From NCBI GenBank assembly GCA_902825215.1, contig LR782234.1, forward strand, positions 2,852,001 through 2,916,000: a DNA stretch of 64,000 bases, written 5' to 3'. This document shows, piece after piece, positions 15,114-24,820 of this stretch (within the stretch, counting starts at the first letter, position 1; each line of letters opens with the position of its first letter). Source of the stretch: Pseudomonas fluorescens. Its GTDB lineage: Bacteria; Pseudomonadota; Gammaproteobacteria; Pseudomonadales; Pseudomonadaceae. A program made the position numbers and the translations under genes. A model generated the notes under the pieces. The model saw nothing but the letters and a program-made list of their open reading frames with translations, ran no database searches and was not told where the DNA came from.

Positions 15114-16586
15114 GTCAGCGAGGATTATTTCCAGCGTTCGCGTCACGCCTTCGTCGCGCAAGCTGTTGTAGCACCACTCGAACGCGGCCACAAACTCCGC
15201 CGATTTCGGGATCGCCGCGCCAAAAATCTCCTCGACCCCCAGCAACCGCTCAGTGATCAACTTATCGTCCGCCACCAACGCCTGACAAAATGCCGCCCGT
15301 GGGTCAGGAATCGTGTACGTATCGCCGTTCTCATCGACACCCTTCAAGTACAACGCCCATGCCGCCACGACCAACGCGGCGCGCCGGGTCTCGCGGCCAT
15401 CGGCGATCAGCCGATTGATCGTCGGGATGGTGAACTTGGGAAACTTCGACGAGCCGTCCGAACACACCCGTTCCAGTTGGTCGGCAATCGCCTGATTGGA
15501 AAAGCGCGCGACCAGCGTGTCCTTGTAATCGCTCAGATCAATGCCCGGCACGGGCGCCAGTTGCGGGGTCACGTCAAGATCCATATAGGCGCGCATGTAA
15601 CGCACGAACAGCGGGTCGTTCATGGTCTCGTGGACGAAGCGATAACCCTTGAGAAAACCCAGATACGTCAGCGCCAGATGGCTGCCGTTGAGCAGCTTGA
15701 TCTTCATTTCCTCGTAGGGCGAAACATCGTCGGTGAACTGCACGCCGACCTTCTCCCACGCCGGACGGCCATTGACGAACTTGTCTTCGAGCACCCATTG
15801 CACAAACGGCTCGCAGACCACCGGCCAGGCATCGTCGACGCCGTGTTTGTCCGCCAGTTGCAGGCGATGCGCGGTGCTGGTCATCGGCGTGATCCGGTCG
15901 ACCATCGCGTTGGGGAAGCTGACGTTGACGTCGATCCAGCTGCACAGGTCGCGGTTGCGCAAAGTGGCAAAAGCCAGCAATGCCTTGCGGGTCACCGCGC
16001 CGTTGTGCGGCAGGTTATCGCAGGACATCACGGTAAACGCCGGAATACCCGCCGCCCGGCGTTTTTCCAAGGCTGCACAAAGAAAGCCGAACACGGTTTT
16101 CGGTGCCTCTGGATGAGTCAGGTCATGCTGGATCTGCGGCAGGTGCGCCATGAATTCGCCGCTGCTGTCGTCGATGCAATAGCCGCCCTCGGTGATGGTC
16201 AGCGAGACGATGCGGATCTGCGGATCGGCGAGCTTGTCGATCAGTGCCTGAGCGCCTTCTTCGGCCAGCAACATGTCGCGGATCGCACCGATCACCCGTA
16301 CTTCGGTGTTATCGCTGTCACCGAGTTCAAACAGGGTGAACAGGTAATCCTGCTCCTTGAGATCGTCACGGGCGCGGCGGTCTTCGGCGCGTAAACCGAC
16401 GCCGCAGATCGCCCAGTCCAGCGCTTCGCCGCTGTTCATCAGCGCGTCGGTGTAATACGCCTGATGCGCGCGGTGGAAGCCGCCGACGCCAATGTGCGCG
16501 ATGCCCTGGCGGGTGTCGCTGAGGCGGTAGGCCGGCAGTTGCACTTCGGCGGCGAGACGGTTGAGGTTCTGTTGGTTGAGTTTCAT
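15111..16586 (-). CDS. mtlD: Mannitol 2-dehydrogenase
   Basis: A 491-residue polyol-specific long-chain dehydrogenase. The N-terminal nucleotide-binding part contains HIGVGGFHRAHQAYY. The C-terminal part holds the catalytic region EEMKIKLLNGSHLALTYLG, with the Lys, Asn and His of the active site known from the P. fluorescens enzyme. It oxidises D-mannitol to fructose and D-arabitol to xylulose with NAD, without zinc. It lies 15 bases after mtlK. The product is full length for the family. Downstream fates are MtlZ for fructose and MtlY for xylulose, both encoded next in the operon. Confidence 0.96.
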   Translation of the reverse strand: MKLNQQNLNRLAAEVQLPAYRLSDTRQGIAHIGVGGFHRAHQAYYTDALMNSGEALDWAICGVGLRAEDRRARDDLKEQDYLFTLFELGDSDNTEVRVIGAIRDMLLAEEGAQALIDKLADPQIRIVSLTITEGGYCIDDSSGEFMAHLPQIQHDLTHPEAPKTVFGFLCAALEKRRAAGIPAFTVMSCDNLPHNGAVTRKALLAFATLRNRDLCSWIDVNVSFPNAMVDRITPMTSTAHRLQLADKHGVDDAWPVVCEPFVQWVLEDKFVNGRPAWEKVGVQFTDDVSPYEEMKIKLLNGSHLALTYLGFLKGYRFVHETMNDPLFVRYMRAYMDLDVTPQLAPVPGIDLSDYKDTLVARFSNQAIADQLERVCSDGSSKFPKFTIPTINRLIADGRETRRAALVVAAWALYLKGVDENGDTYTIPDPRAAFCQALVADDKLITERLLGVEEIFGAAIPKSAEFVAAFEWCYNSLRDEGVTRTLEIILAD

Positions 16587-16601
16587 CGGATAGTCTCGAA
16601 T

Positions 16602-17705
<1,104 letters not shown>

Positions 17706-17756
17706 GAGATGGGCCTCCATGGTTTTTATTCTGTTAAGCCGGACGCGCTTTTCAAT

Positions 17757-17845
17757 GTGGGAGCGAGCCTGCTCGCGAATGCGGTGTGTCATTCAACAGT
17801 GAAGTCGCTGACACGGCCCTTTCGCGAGCAGGCTCGCTCCCACAA
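17757..17845. repeat. Inverted REP pair between mtlK and mtlG
   Basis: GTGGGAGCGAGCCTGCTCGC (from 17757) and GCGAGCAGGCTCGCTCCCAC (to about 17844) form a convergent pair separated by about 48 bases. As RNA this makes a long stem. It is the same family as the elements at 11.7, 19.7 and 21.4 kb. Confidence 0.9.
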
Positions 17846-17867
17846 GGGCGGGGTTGGGTTTGGGATG

Positions 17868-18698
17868 TCATTTCACGGCACCGAACGAGAGGCCGCGCAC
17901 CAGTTGCTTTTGGCTGATCCAGCCGAAGATCAAAATCGGCGCACAGGCCAGCGTCGACACCGCCGACAACTTGGCCCAGAACAAACCTTCGGGACTGGAA
18001 TACGAGGCGATCAATGCGGTCAGCGGCGCGGCTTTCGACGAGGTCAGGTTCAGCGACCAGAACGCCTCGTTCCAGCACAGGATCAGTGACAGCAACACGG
18101 TCGAGGCGAGGCCGCCCTTGGCGATCGGCAGCAGCACCCGGACCATTTCCTGCCACAGCGTGGCACCGTCGAGGCGGGCGGCTTCGAGGATGTCTTTGGG
18201 GATGTCCTTGAAGTAGGTGTAAACCATCCAGACCACGATCGGCAGGTTGATCAGCGTGTAGATCACGATCAGCGCAATGCGCGTGTCGAGCAGGCCGAAA
18301 CTTTTGGCCAGCAAGTAAATCGGCATCAGCACGCCCACGGGCGGCAGCATCTTGGTCGAGAGCATCCACAGCAGCGTACCTTTGGTGCGCTGGGTTTCGT
18401 AGAACGCCATCGAGTAAGCCGCAGGCACCGCAATCAACAGGCACAGGGCCGTGGCGCTGAAGGAGATCACCACTGAGTTCCAGGCGAAACTGAAGTAGTC
18501 GCTGCGCTCGTTGATGTGCAGGTAGTTCTCCAGCGTCGGCATGAAGATGAACTGTGGCGGCGTAGCGAACGCATCGATTTCGGTTTTGAAGCTGGTCATC
18601 ACCATCCACAGGATCGGGAAAAAGATCACGATCGCGATGGCCCAGGCCAAAGTGCCGAGCAACAGGCTTTGCAAGCGGCGGGATTGTTGGAGAGTCAT
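17868..18698 (-). CDS. mtlG: Mannitol ABC transporter, permease subunit G
   Basis: A 276-residue MalG-type inner-membrane permease with about six helices (first one WAIAIVIFFPILWMVMTSF). The EAA-loop sequence ILEAARLDGATLWQEMVRVLLPIA docks to the ATPase. The C-terminus QKQLVRGLSFGAVK is typical of MalG-like permeases. ATG 18698 is preceded by GAGG and lies eight bases after mtlF; an in-frame ATG-like start at 18710 would overlap mtlF. It forms the polyol transport channel with MtlF. Confidence 0.94.
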   Translation of the reverse strand: MTLQQSRRLQSLLLGTLAWAIAIVIFFPILWMVMTSFKTEIDAFATPPQFIFMPTLENYLHINERSDYFSFAWNSVVISFSATALCLLIAVPAAYSMAFYETQRTKGTLLWMLSTKMLPPVGVLMPIYLLAKSFGLLDTRIALIVIYTLINLPIVVWMVYTYFKDIPKDILEAARLDGATLWQEMVRVLLPIAKGGLASTVLLSLILCWNEAFWSLNLTSSKAAPLTALIASYSSPEGLFWAKLSAVSTLACAPILIFGWISQKQLVRGLSFGAVK

Positions 18699-18706
18699 GG
18701 CGGGCC

Positions 18707-19633
18707 TCACGCTTTGTCAGTCAGGTTTTTGCCGATCATTCGCACCAGAATGATCGCCGCGATGTTGGCAATGACCACGGCAATCAAGCCGCCCGCCGAG
18801 GCCATGCCGACGTCGAACTGCACCAGCGCCTGGTTGTAGATCAGGTAGGCGAGGTTGGTCGAGGCATAGCCAGGGCCACCGTTGGTGGTGGTGAAAATTT
18901 CGGCGAACACCGACAGCAGGAAGATCGTTTCGATCATCACCACCACGGCAATCGGCCGTGCCAGATGCGGCAGGGTCAGGTGCCAGAAAATCGCGATCGG
19001 ACCGGCGCCATCCAGCCGCGCTGCTTCTTTTTGTTCCTGATCCAGCGACTGCATGGCGGTCATCAGAATCAGGATCGCGAAGGGCAGCCATTGCCACGAG
19101 ACAATGATGATGATCGACAGCAGCGGGTAGTGGGCGAGCCAGTCCACTGGTTGGGCGCCGAACAGCTTCCAGATGTACGCGAGGATTCCCGACACCGGGT
19201 GGAAAATCAGGTTTTTCCAGATCAGCGCGCCGACCGTGGGCATGATGAAGAACGGCGAGATCAGCATGACCCGCACCAGCCCGCGCCCGAGAAACTCGCT
19301 CGCTTCCAGCAACGCACTGATCAACACGCCGAACACCACGCTGATCAGCAACACGCTGCCCACCAGCAGCAATGTATTGGTCGCGCCGGGCATGAAACCC
19401 GAGTCGGTCAGAAAATAGGTGAAGTTCTCCAGCCCGACGAATTCGTTCTCGCCGGGGTAGAGCAGGTTGTAGCGGATCATCGAGAAGTACAGCGTCATGC
19501 CCAGCGGCACGATCATCCACAGCAGCAACAGGGCCACCGATGGGCTGACCAGAAACCAGCCGGGATTGCGCACGCGCAGTTTGCGCTGAGGTGGCGCCAG
19601 TTCGATGTGGGCTTTGGCAGTTGAAGTATTCAT
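18707..19633 (-). CDS. mtlF: Mannitol ABC transporter, permease subunit F
   Basis: A 308-residue MalF-type permease. A cytoplasmic N-terminus (MNTSTAKAHIELAPPQRKLRVRNPG) leads into about six membrane helices, and the EAA loop is EQKEAARLDGAGPIAIFWHLTLPHL. It pairs with MtlG. ATG 19633 was chosen because the sequence upstream is REP DNA. The gap to mtlE contains a REP pair, so mtlE may be expressed more strongly than the permeases, as is common for binding-protein genes. Confidence 0.94.
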   Translation of the reverse strand: MNTSTAKAHIELAPPQRKLRVRNPGWFLVSPSVALLLLWMIVPLGMTLYFSMIRYNLLYPGENEFVGLENFTYFLTDSGFMPGATNTLLLVGSVLLISVVFGVLISALLEASEFLGRGLVRVMLISPFFIMPTVGALIWKNLIFHPVSGILAYIWKLFGAQPVDWLAHYPLLSIIIIVSWQWLPFAILILMTAMQSLDQEQKEAARLDGAGPIAIFWHLTLPHLARPIAVVVMIETIFLLSVFAEIFTTTNGGPGYASTNLAYLIYNQALVQFDVGMASAGGLIAVVIANIAAIILVRMIGKNLTDKA

Positions 19634-19673
19634 GGCAATCACAACCGAGTCAGACAGACCAATGGAGATCCCT

Positions 19674-19764
19674 TGTGGGAGCGAGCCTGCTCGCGAAAGC
19701 GGTGGGTCAGTGTCATGGATATTGATTGACACGATGCCTTCGCGAGCAGGCTCGCTCCCACAAA
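19674..19764. repeat. Inverted REP pair between mtlE and mtlF
   Basis: GTGGGAGCGAGCCTGCTCGC and its inverted copy GCGAGCAGGCTCGCTCCCAC flank a central sequence of about 50 bases. The position just after the binding-protein gene suits a role as a 3' mRNA stabiliser that raises mtlE product over the permeases. That role is inferred. Confidence 0.9.
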
Positions 19765-19787
19765 GGCAGGAGCAAGTCGTTCAGCGG

Positions 19788-21098
19788 TTACTTGGGATAA
19801 CCGGCGCGCTTCATCTCGCGTTCGGTGGTTTGCTGTGCCGCGGCCAGGGCTTGATCCACTGTGGTCTGGCCGATCAGCGCCGCCGAAAACAACTTGCCGA
19901 CCTGAGTGCCCACGGCTTGGAATTCAGGAATGGTCACCAACTGAATGCCGATATAAGGCACCGGTTTGAGTGTCGGTTTGCTCGGGTCAGCGGCCTTCAG
20001 CGATTCCAGAGTGACCTTGGCGAACGGCGCGGCGCTCATGTAAGCGTCGCTGTAGGTCGAGGCGCGAGTGCCGGGCGGTACGTTGGCGATGCCATCGGTT
20101 TTCGCCACCAGCTCACCGTATTCTTTGGAAGTGGCCCAGGCGCTGAATTGCTTGGCGGCGTCCTTGGCTTTGGAGCTGGTGGGAATCGCCAGCGCCCACG
20201 AATACAGCCATGCCGAACCTTTATCGGTGACCTGATGCGGAGCGAAGGTGAAGCCGACGTGCTCGGCGACTTTGCTTTGAGTTTTATCCGTCACGAAAGA
20301 GCCGGCGACGCTGGCATCCACCCAGATCGCGCACTTGCCGCTGTTGAACAGCGCGAGGTTTTCGTTGAAGCCGTTGCTGGAAGCGCCCGGCGGGCCGGAT
20401 TTCTTCATGGTGTTGACGTAGAAGTTCAGCGCGTTTTTCCATTCCGGACCGCTGAATTCCGGTTTCCACTGCTCATCGAACCAGCGCGCGCCATAGGCAT
20501 TGGCGACGGTGGTGATCAGCGCCATGTTCTCACCCCAGCCAGCCTTGCCGCGCAGGCAGATACCGTACTGTTCCTTGTCCTTGTTGGTGAGTTTTTCGGC
20601 GAACCCGGCGATCTCTTCCCAGGTCGGCCGCTCGGGCATCGTCAGCCCGGCGTCCTTGAACAGGTCGGTGCGGTAATAGGTGATCGAGCTTTCGGCGTAG
20701 AACGGCAGGGCATACAGCGAACCTTTCACTGACAAGCCTTCACGGACCGAAGGGAATACATCGTCGAGGGCGTAACTGGCCGGCAGGTCCTTCATCGGTT
20801 CCAGCCAACCCTTGGCGCCCCACAGTGCGGCTTCGTACATACCGATGGTCAACACATCGAACTGACCGCCCTGAGTGGCGATGTCGGTGGTCAGACGCTG
20901 ACGCAGAACGTTTTCTTCGAGCACGACCCAATTGAGCTTGATGTCCGGGTGCTCGCTCTCGAACGTCTTCGAAAGTTTCTGCATGCGGATCATGTCGCTG
21001 TTGTTGACGGTGGCGATGGTCAGGGTCTGGGCGCCAAGGCTGACGCTGCTCAGGGTCATGCAGGTGAGGGCAAGCAGAGCTTTTGCAGTGGGTTGCAT
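19788..21098 (-). CDS. mtlE: Mannitol/polyol ABC transporter, substrate-binding protein
   Basis: A 436-residue periplasmic binding protein of the sugar (MalE-like, CUT1) type. Signal peptide MQPTAKALLALTCMTLSSVSLGAQ is cleaved near residue 23. The mature start is TLTIATVNNSDMIRMQKLSKTFESEHPDI, and WEEIAGFAEKLTNKD lies in the middle. It captures mannitol, glucitol or arabitol for MtlFGK. It is the first gene of the operon, 344 bases downstream of mtlR, with repeated activator-type sites in the gap. The SD is AAGGAG before ATG. Confidence 0.95.
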   Translation of the reverse strand: MQPTAKALLALTCMTLSSVSLGAQTLTIATVNNSDMIRMQKLSKTFESEHPDIKLNWVVLEENVLRQRLTTDIATQGGQFDVLTIGMYEAALWGAKGWLEPMKDLPASYALDDVFPSVREGLSVKGSLYALPFYAESSITYYRTDLFKDAGLTMPERPTWEEIAGFAEKLTNKDKEQYGICLRGKAGWGENMALITTVANAYGARWFDEQWKPEFSGPEWKNALNFYVNTMKKSGPPGASSNGFNENLALFNSGKCAIWVDASVAGSFVTDKTQSKVAEHVGFTFAPHQVTDKGSAWLYSWALAIPTSSKAKDAAKQFSAWATSKEYGELVAKTDGIANVPPGTRASTYSDAYMSAAPFAKVTLESLKAADPSKPTLKPVPYIGIQLVTIPEFQAVGTQVGKLFSAALIGQTTVDQALAAAQQTTEREMKRAGYPK

Positions 21099-21442
21099 CG
21101 TGCACTCCTTTTCTGCACCCGGCGGGTAACAGAAGGACGGTTATTGTTTTTGTGTCTTCCGACGACAGGAAGAATCTGCGCTGATTACAGCCTTCAATCG
21201 GCGCAGAGACAAATCATCCCTAGCACTTTTATCGATACTTTTTTGCACTAGGGTTTGCAGGGGTTAACGCAGGGAAGGGGTTTGCAGCGGGGGAGGAGTA
21301 TTGAATCTGTATAGGTTTTCGACCGCAACGGTGTCCTCTGTGGGAGCGAGCCTGCTCGCGAAGACGGTGTGTCATCCCGAGATTTTTCACTGACCCACCG
21401 CCTTCGCGAGCAGGCTCGCTCCCACAGGGAATTGCGGTGTTG
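21099..21442 (-). promoter_or_regulatory. mtlE promoter region
   Basis: This 344-base gap between mtlR and mtlE holds the operon promoter, read on the minus strand. Direct AGTGC repeats (plus-strand GCACT at 21223-21227 and 21245-21249) are 22 bases apart, two helical turns, as AraC-type activators such as MtlR require. They lie about 125-150 bases before the mtlE start and are framed by CCCTAG/CTAGGG. AACAATAA (minus strand, 21141-21148) in the leader resembles a Crc/Hfq motif. A REP pair lies at 21339-21428, nearer mtlR. Confidence 0.55.
21339..21428. repeat. Inverted REP pair between mtlR and the mtlE promoter
   Basis: The same two arms as the other mtl REP pairs (GTGGGAGCGAGCCTGCTCGC and its inverse), with about 45 bases between. 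It ends 15 bases before the mtlR stop codon on the minus strand and so would form the 3' end of the mtlR transcript. Confidence 0.9.
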
Positions 21443-22348
21443 TCAGAGGTGATTTTGCTCGGTCAGGCGCTGCACCGCGAGCCGTCGGTAATGCGACGGC
21501 GTCATCCCCTTGAGCTGCTGAAAACGCCGGTTGAAATTGGAAATATTGTTGAAGCCCGATTCAAAGCACACCTCGGTCACCGGTTTATCGCCATCGGCCA
21601 GTAACTCGCAGGACTTGCTGATGCGCAGGCGGTTGACGAACTCGATGAAGTTACGCCCGGTGGCCTGCTTGAACACCCGGCTGAAGTAAGTCGGGGTCAT
21701 GCCCAGGTGCTCGGCAACTTCCTCCAGCGAGATATCCCGGGCGTAGTGGCTGAAGATGTAATCGACCGCGCGGTTGGTGCGGTCGATGTTGTGCTCGTCG
21801 GCCAATTGCGGCGTCGTTGCACCGGACAACAACAGGAAATCATCACTGGCCGCGAGCAGTTCCATCAGGATGAAGAAATGCCCGAGGCGGGTAATGCCGC
21901 TGGAGTCAGCGATGCGCTGCATCAGCGTCATGGCCTGGCGAATGGTGCGCTTGCAGCGAAACTCGATGCCGTACTGCGCACGTTCAAGTAGCGGCGCGAG
22001 AGTTTTCAACTCGGCAAATACCTGATGGCCACTTTCGAACAATTCATCGGTGAAGTTGACCAGCATGTCGCGCTTTTCCACCACTTCGTCTTCGGCGACC
22101 TGGCTGATCCAGTTGTGCGGCAGATTGGGGCCGGTCAGGAACAGCGTTTCTGGGTAAAAGTTGCCGATGTAGTCGCCGATGAACACCTTGCCGGAACTGG
22201 CGACGATCAGGTGCAGTTCGTATTCCTTGTGAAAGTGCCAACGCACCAGCGGGCACGGGAAGCCGTGCTGGCGGTAGATGATGGACAAGCCGTTATGGTC
22301 GTCCATCAACTCATAGGAAGGGTCGGTCACGCGAGCGGTTCGGGTCAT
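21443..22348 (-). CDS. mtlR: AraC-family activator of the mannitol operon
   Basis: A 301-residue regulator. A cupin-like N-terminal sensor domain contains PLVRWHFHKEYELHLIVASSG. The C-terminal AraC DNA-binding domain has two helix-turn-helix parts, SLEEVAEHLGMTPTYFSRVFKQATG and VTEVCFESGFNNISNFNRRF. In P. fluorescens MtlR activates mtlEFGKDYZ in response to mannitol, sorbitol or arabitol. Its place directly upstream on the same strand matches. No membrane segment is seen. Confidence 0.94.
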   Translation of the reverse strand: MTRTARVTDPSYELMDDHNGLSIIYRQHGFPCPLVRWHFHKEYELHLIVASSGKVFIGDYIGNFYPETLFLTGPNLPHNWISQVAEDEVVEKRDMLVNFTDELFESGHQVFAELKTLAPLLERAQYGIEFRCKRTIRQAMTLMQRIADSSGITRLGHFFILMELLAASDDFLLLSGATTPQLADEHNIDRTNRAVDYIFSHYARDISLEEVAEHLGMTPTYFSRVFKQATGRNFIEFVNRLRISKSCELLADGDKPVTEVCFESGFNNISNFNRRFQQLKGMTPSHYRRLAVQRLTEQNHL

Positions 22349-22436
22349 GGCGCGCTTCTTGTTGTTGATCGCTTTGCGATGATGCCTCGTTTATCCCGCG
22401 TTGTGCCAGTTCTGCTGGACCTTGGTGTCCTCGTGT

Positions 22437-23300
22437 TTACGCAGACTTATCGAGGGCTTTTTGCAGATTGGCCGTGAGGCAATAGCGCACGATATTGGAC
22501 TTCTTGATGAAGTCGAAATTGATGATGTGACATTTTTTCGCCCAGTCCGATCTGGCTGGATCAAACCAGTCATCCAGCGACGCCAGAATCCGTTGCGGAC
22601 CGCCGAGGGAGTAACAGGTCGCCGACAAGGACCAGGGGCGCAACCTGCCGGTCGGTCTGCTTAACACGTCTGCTATGTAAGCGTGCAGATCGGTTGTGCC
22701 GACCAGCGATTTGCCGATCCACTTGTGATCGATCTGACGGTGGATGCGAGGATCGTCGGTTTCCCAGGTCATGGGCGCCGCTACCATGATGCGTTGCAAC
22801 GGGTCGACCGCCTTGAGTTGCCCCAGAGTCAAATGCAGGTTCTGCGCCGGAATCATTCGCTCCCCGAGATGCTCGAGCAGCAACATCTTGAACTGCACAT
22901 GATCGAATGCGTCCACACCGTTCGCAAGTTCATGAAAGTCCAAAATGATAAATTCATCAGGACTTCTTTCATAAAATCCCTTTATGTCCCGCACCAGGTC
23001 TTCGAGTGTGCGCGAAGAACGGCTGCCGTTATGATGGAAACGAAATCGAGCGAGGCCTTGGGCTTGCGCGTCGCACAACAGACGCATGTCAAGTGCGCGA
23101 GCGCCGCGATTCAACTGCGAATAGAAGGAAACGTCCTGGCAGGCCAGCCAGTTCTGGCTCAACGGAATTGCATAAGCGGCTTCCAGGTCGCAGCCCGCAT
23201 TATGCGTGCCGGGCAGGGTCAGTTCAAAAAGCGAGAGTTTATCAAGTTGCGGCGCATCAGCCATCCACTGATAAGGGAGAAAGTTGTCGAGGTTGTTCAT
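22437..23300 (-). CDS. PI-PLC X-domain phosphodiesterase-like protein
   Basis: A 287-residue protein with the phosphatidylinositol-specific phospholipase C X-domain pattern. ELTLPGTHNAG places the general base at His33, RALDMRL gives the active-site Asp/Arg, and RFRFHHN gives the second catalytic His (89 or 90). FIILDFHE follows. Such enzymes cleave phosphoinositides or GPI anchors by forming a cyclic phosphate. No signal peptide is visible, so if it acts on a host it needs another export route. It sits with a glycosyltransferase and a large toxin-like gene, all on the minus strand. The substrate is unknown. Confidence 0.82.
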   Translation of the reverse strand: MNNLDNFLPYQWMADAPQLDKLSLFELTLPGTHNAGCDLEAAYAIPLSQNWLACQDVSFYSQLNRGARALDMRLLCDAQAQGLARFRFHHNGSRSSRTLEDLVRDIKGFYERSPDEFIILDFHELANGVDAFDHVQFKMLLLEHLGERMIPAQNLHLTLGQLKAVDPLQRIMVAAPMTWETDDPRIHRQIDHKWIGKSLVGTTDLHAYIADVLSRPTGRLRPWSLSATCYSLGGPQRILASLDDWFDPARSDWAKKCHIINFDFIKKSNIVRYCLTANLQKALDKSA

Positions 23301-23413
23301 CTATTGCATCCTGCGTGAATGAGTTAGTCAAAGTGCGCGCGCAGGATGTTTATAACGGTTCAATGTTGATTGGCCAATACGGCTATTAATGCAAGTCATG
23401 TAGATATTGCTGT

Positions 23414-24724
23414 TTACATGTCTTTAGTCTGCTGAGGCAGACGGTTTTTTGCTTCAATCCACTGCGACATGTATTGAGTGCTCTTGTGCGAATGATGACG
23501 CAACATGCTACCGGTGAAATTTGTAACTCTTAGCTGCTGGAGATTTTCCTGGCAATAACGCAGTTTTTCGATCAGCGCCGGACCATGCGCCGACTGTGAA
23601 TAACGCTCGGTCAGCAAGTTATAACCGGCCGCGCGCGCTTGCTGCCATTGCCCCTCGTCGTTATAAAGCGCGACTGCACTGTTGGCAAAATCGATAGCGC
23701 ATTCAGTGATTGCACCGGGCCAACAATGCTCGCCGTGCATACCCTCGGCGCCCACTGGTGTGGTGACGCTGGGCGTTCCGCAGAGCATGGCGTCGACCAG
23801 TTTGCCCTTGATGCCGGCGCCAAAGCGCAACGGCGCCAGGCAAATCCGCGCCGCAGACATGACCTGCAACGCGTCTTCGGCCCAATTCATGATGTGAAAG
23901 CCATCCTTGGCGTTGTGCAGCGCCGTGGCCTTCGGTGGTGTGTAGGCGCCATAGATGTGCAGTTGTGCCTGCGGCAATTGCTGGCGAATCAGCGGCCAGA
24001 TCGTGGTTTTCAGCCATAGCACCGCATCCCAGTTGGGCGCATGGCGAAAATTACCGATGCTGAGAAAGTTGGCTCGTCCGGCCATGACGGCAGGCTCGAC
24101 CACGGGCGGATCGATCATCAACGGGCACCAGTGCAGCAACTGCGCAGGCACTCCAAACTGTTCGATCAGCAACTGGATCTCGACTTCGGAAATCATCAGG
24201 TTCAGATCGCAACGATACAGCGCGGCAATTTCGCGTTTGGCCAGATCGGTTTCGGCCATCAGCGCGAACTCATCGCTCAGGGCCGGAGCAAACACGTCAC
24301 TGAAATCGTTCTGCTCAGGATTGCGCTTGAGGCGATCCTTGAGCCGTTGATGGCGCGCGTGCCGCAGGCTCTGCAAATCAGAAGTTTCCAGCACGCGCAG
24401 CGCCTGTGGGCAGTGCTTTTCGACGCGCCAGCCAAACTGCTCCTCCATCATGAACTGATCGAACAGGACTATGTCCGGCGCCAGTTCGCTGATGAACGCG
24501 TCGAAGCTGCTGTCATTGAGTTCGATCGGCACCTCGCGAATGCCGAGCGCAGCCAGGTCGGCCTTGTGCTCGCCGGGCCCGGCCGGGCTGCTGAAGGTGA
24601 TTTCCCAGCCTTGCTGCAGGAACGTTTCGAGGATCTGCATGACATGCCCGCTGGCCGCCGAAGAACGCGGCTCTGGCCAGACGTAGCCGATGACAAGCAC
24701 TTTGTTAGTTGAGGGCAGGGTCAT
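23414..24724 (-). CDS. Glycosyltransferase, GT4-like (GT-B fold)
   Basis: A 436-residue cytoplasmic glycosyltransferase. VLVIGYVWPEPRSSAASGHVMQILETFLQQGW is the N-terminal Rossmann domain. FLSIGNFRHAPNWDAVLWL and APLRFGAGIKGKLVDAMLCGTPSVTTPVGAEGM form the C-terminal nucleotide-sugar-binding part, with the usual glutamate replaced by the GIKGK..D pattern. The acceptor is unknown. It lies 113 bases upstream of the PI-PLC gene and about 96 bases downstream of the toxin-like gene on the same strand; whether it modifies either product is speculation. ATG 24724 was preferred; ATG 24733 is possible. Confidence 0.8.
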   Translation of the reverse strand: MTLPSTNKVLVIGYVWPEPRSSAASGHVMQILETFLQQGWEITFSSPAGPGEHKADLAALGIREVPIELNDSSFDAFISELAPDIVLFDQFMMEEQFGWRVEKHCPQALRVLETSDLQSLRHARHQRLKDRLKRNPEQNDFSDVFAPALSDEFALMAETDLAKREIAALYRCDLNLMISEVEIQLLIEQFGVPAQLLHWCPLMIDPPVVEPAVMAGRANFLSIGNFRHAPNWDAVLWLKTTIWPLIRQQLPQAQLHIYGAYTPPKATALHNAKDGFHIMNWAEDALQVMSAARICLAPLRFGAGIKGKLVDAMLCGTPSVTTPVGAEGMHGEHCWPGAITECAIDFANSAVALYNDEGQWQQARAAGYNLLTERYSQSAHGPALIEKLRYCQENLQQLRVTNFTGSMLRHHSHKSTQYMSQWIEAKNRLPQQTKDM

Positions 24725-24820
24725 GAGGAGCATCAGCCGGGTTGGAAAAAAAGGGCGCAATTAAACCACAGTGATGGTTGTCTGCGCCCCCCTTGTCAGC
24801 AGTGCACCGGTGCTCGCGCT

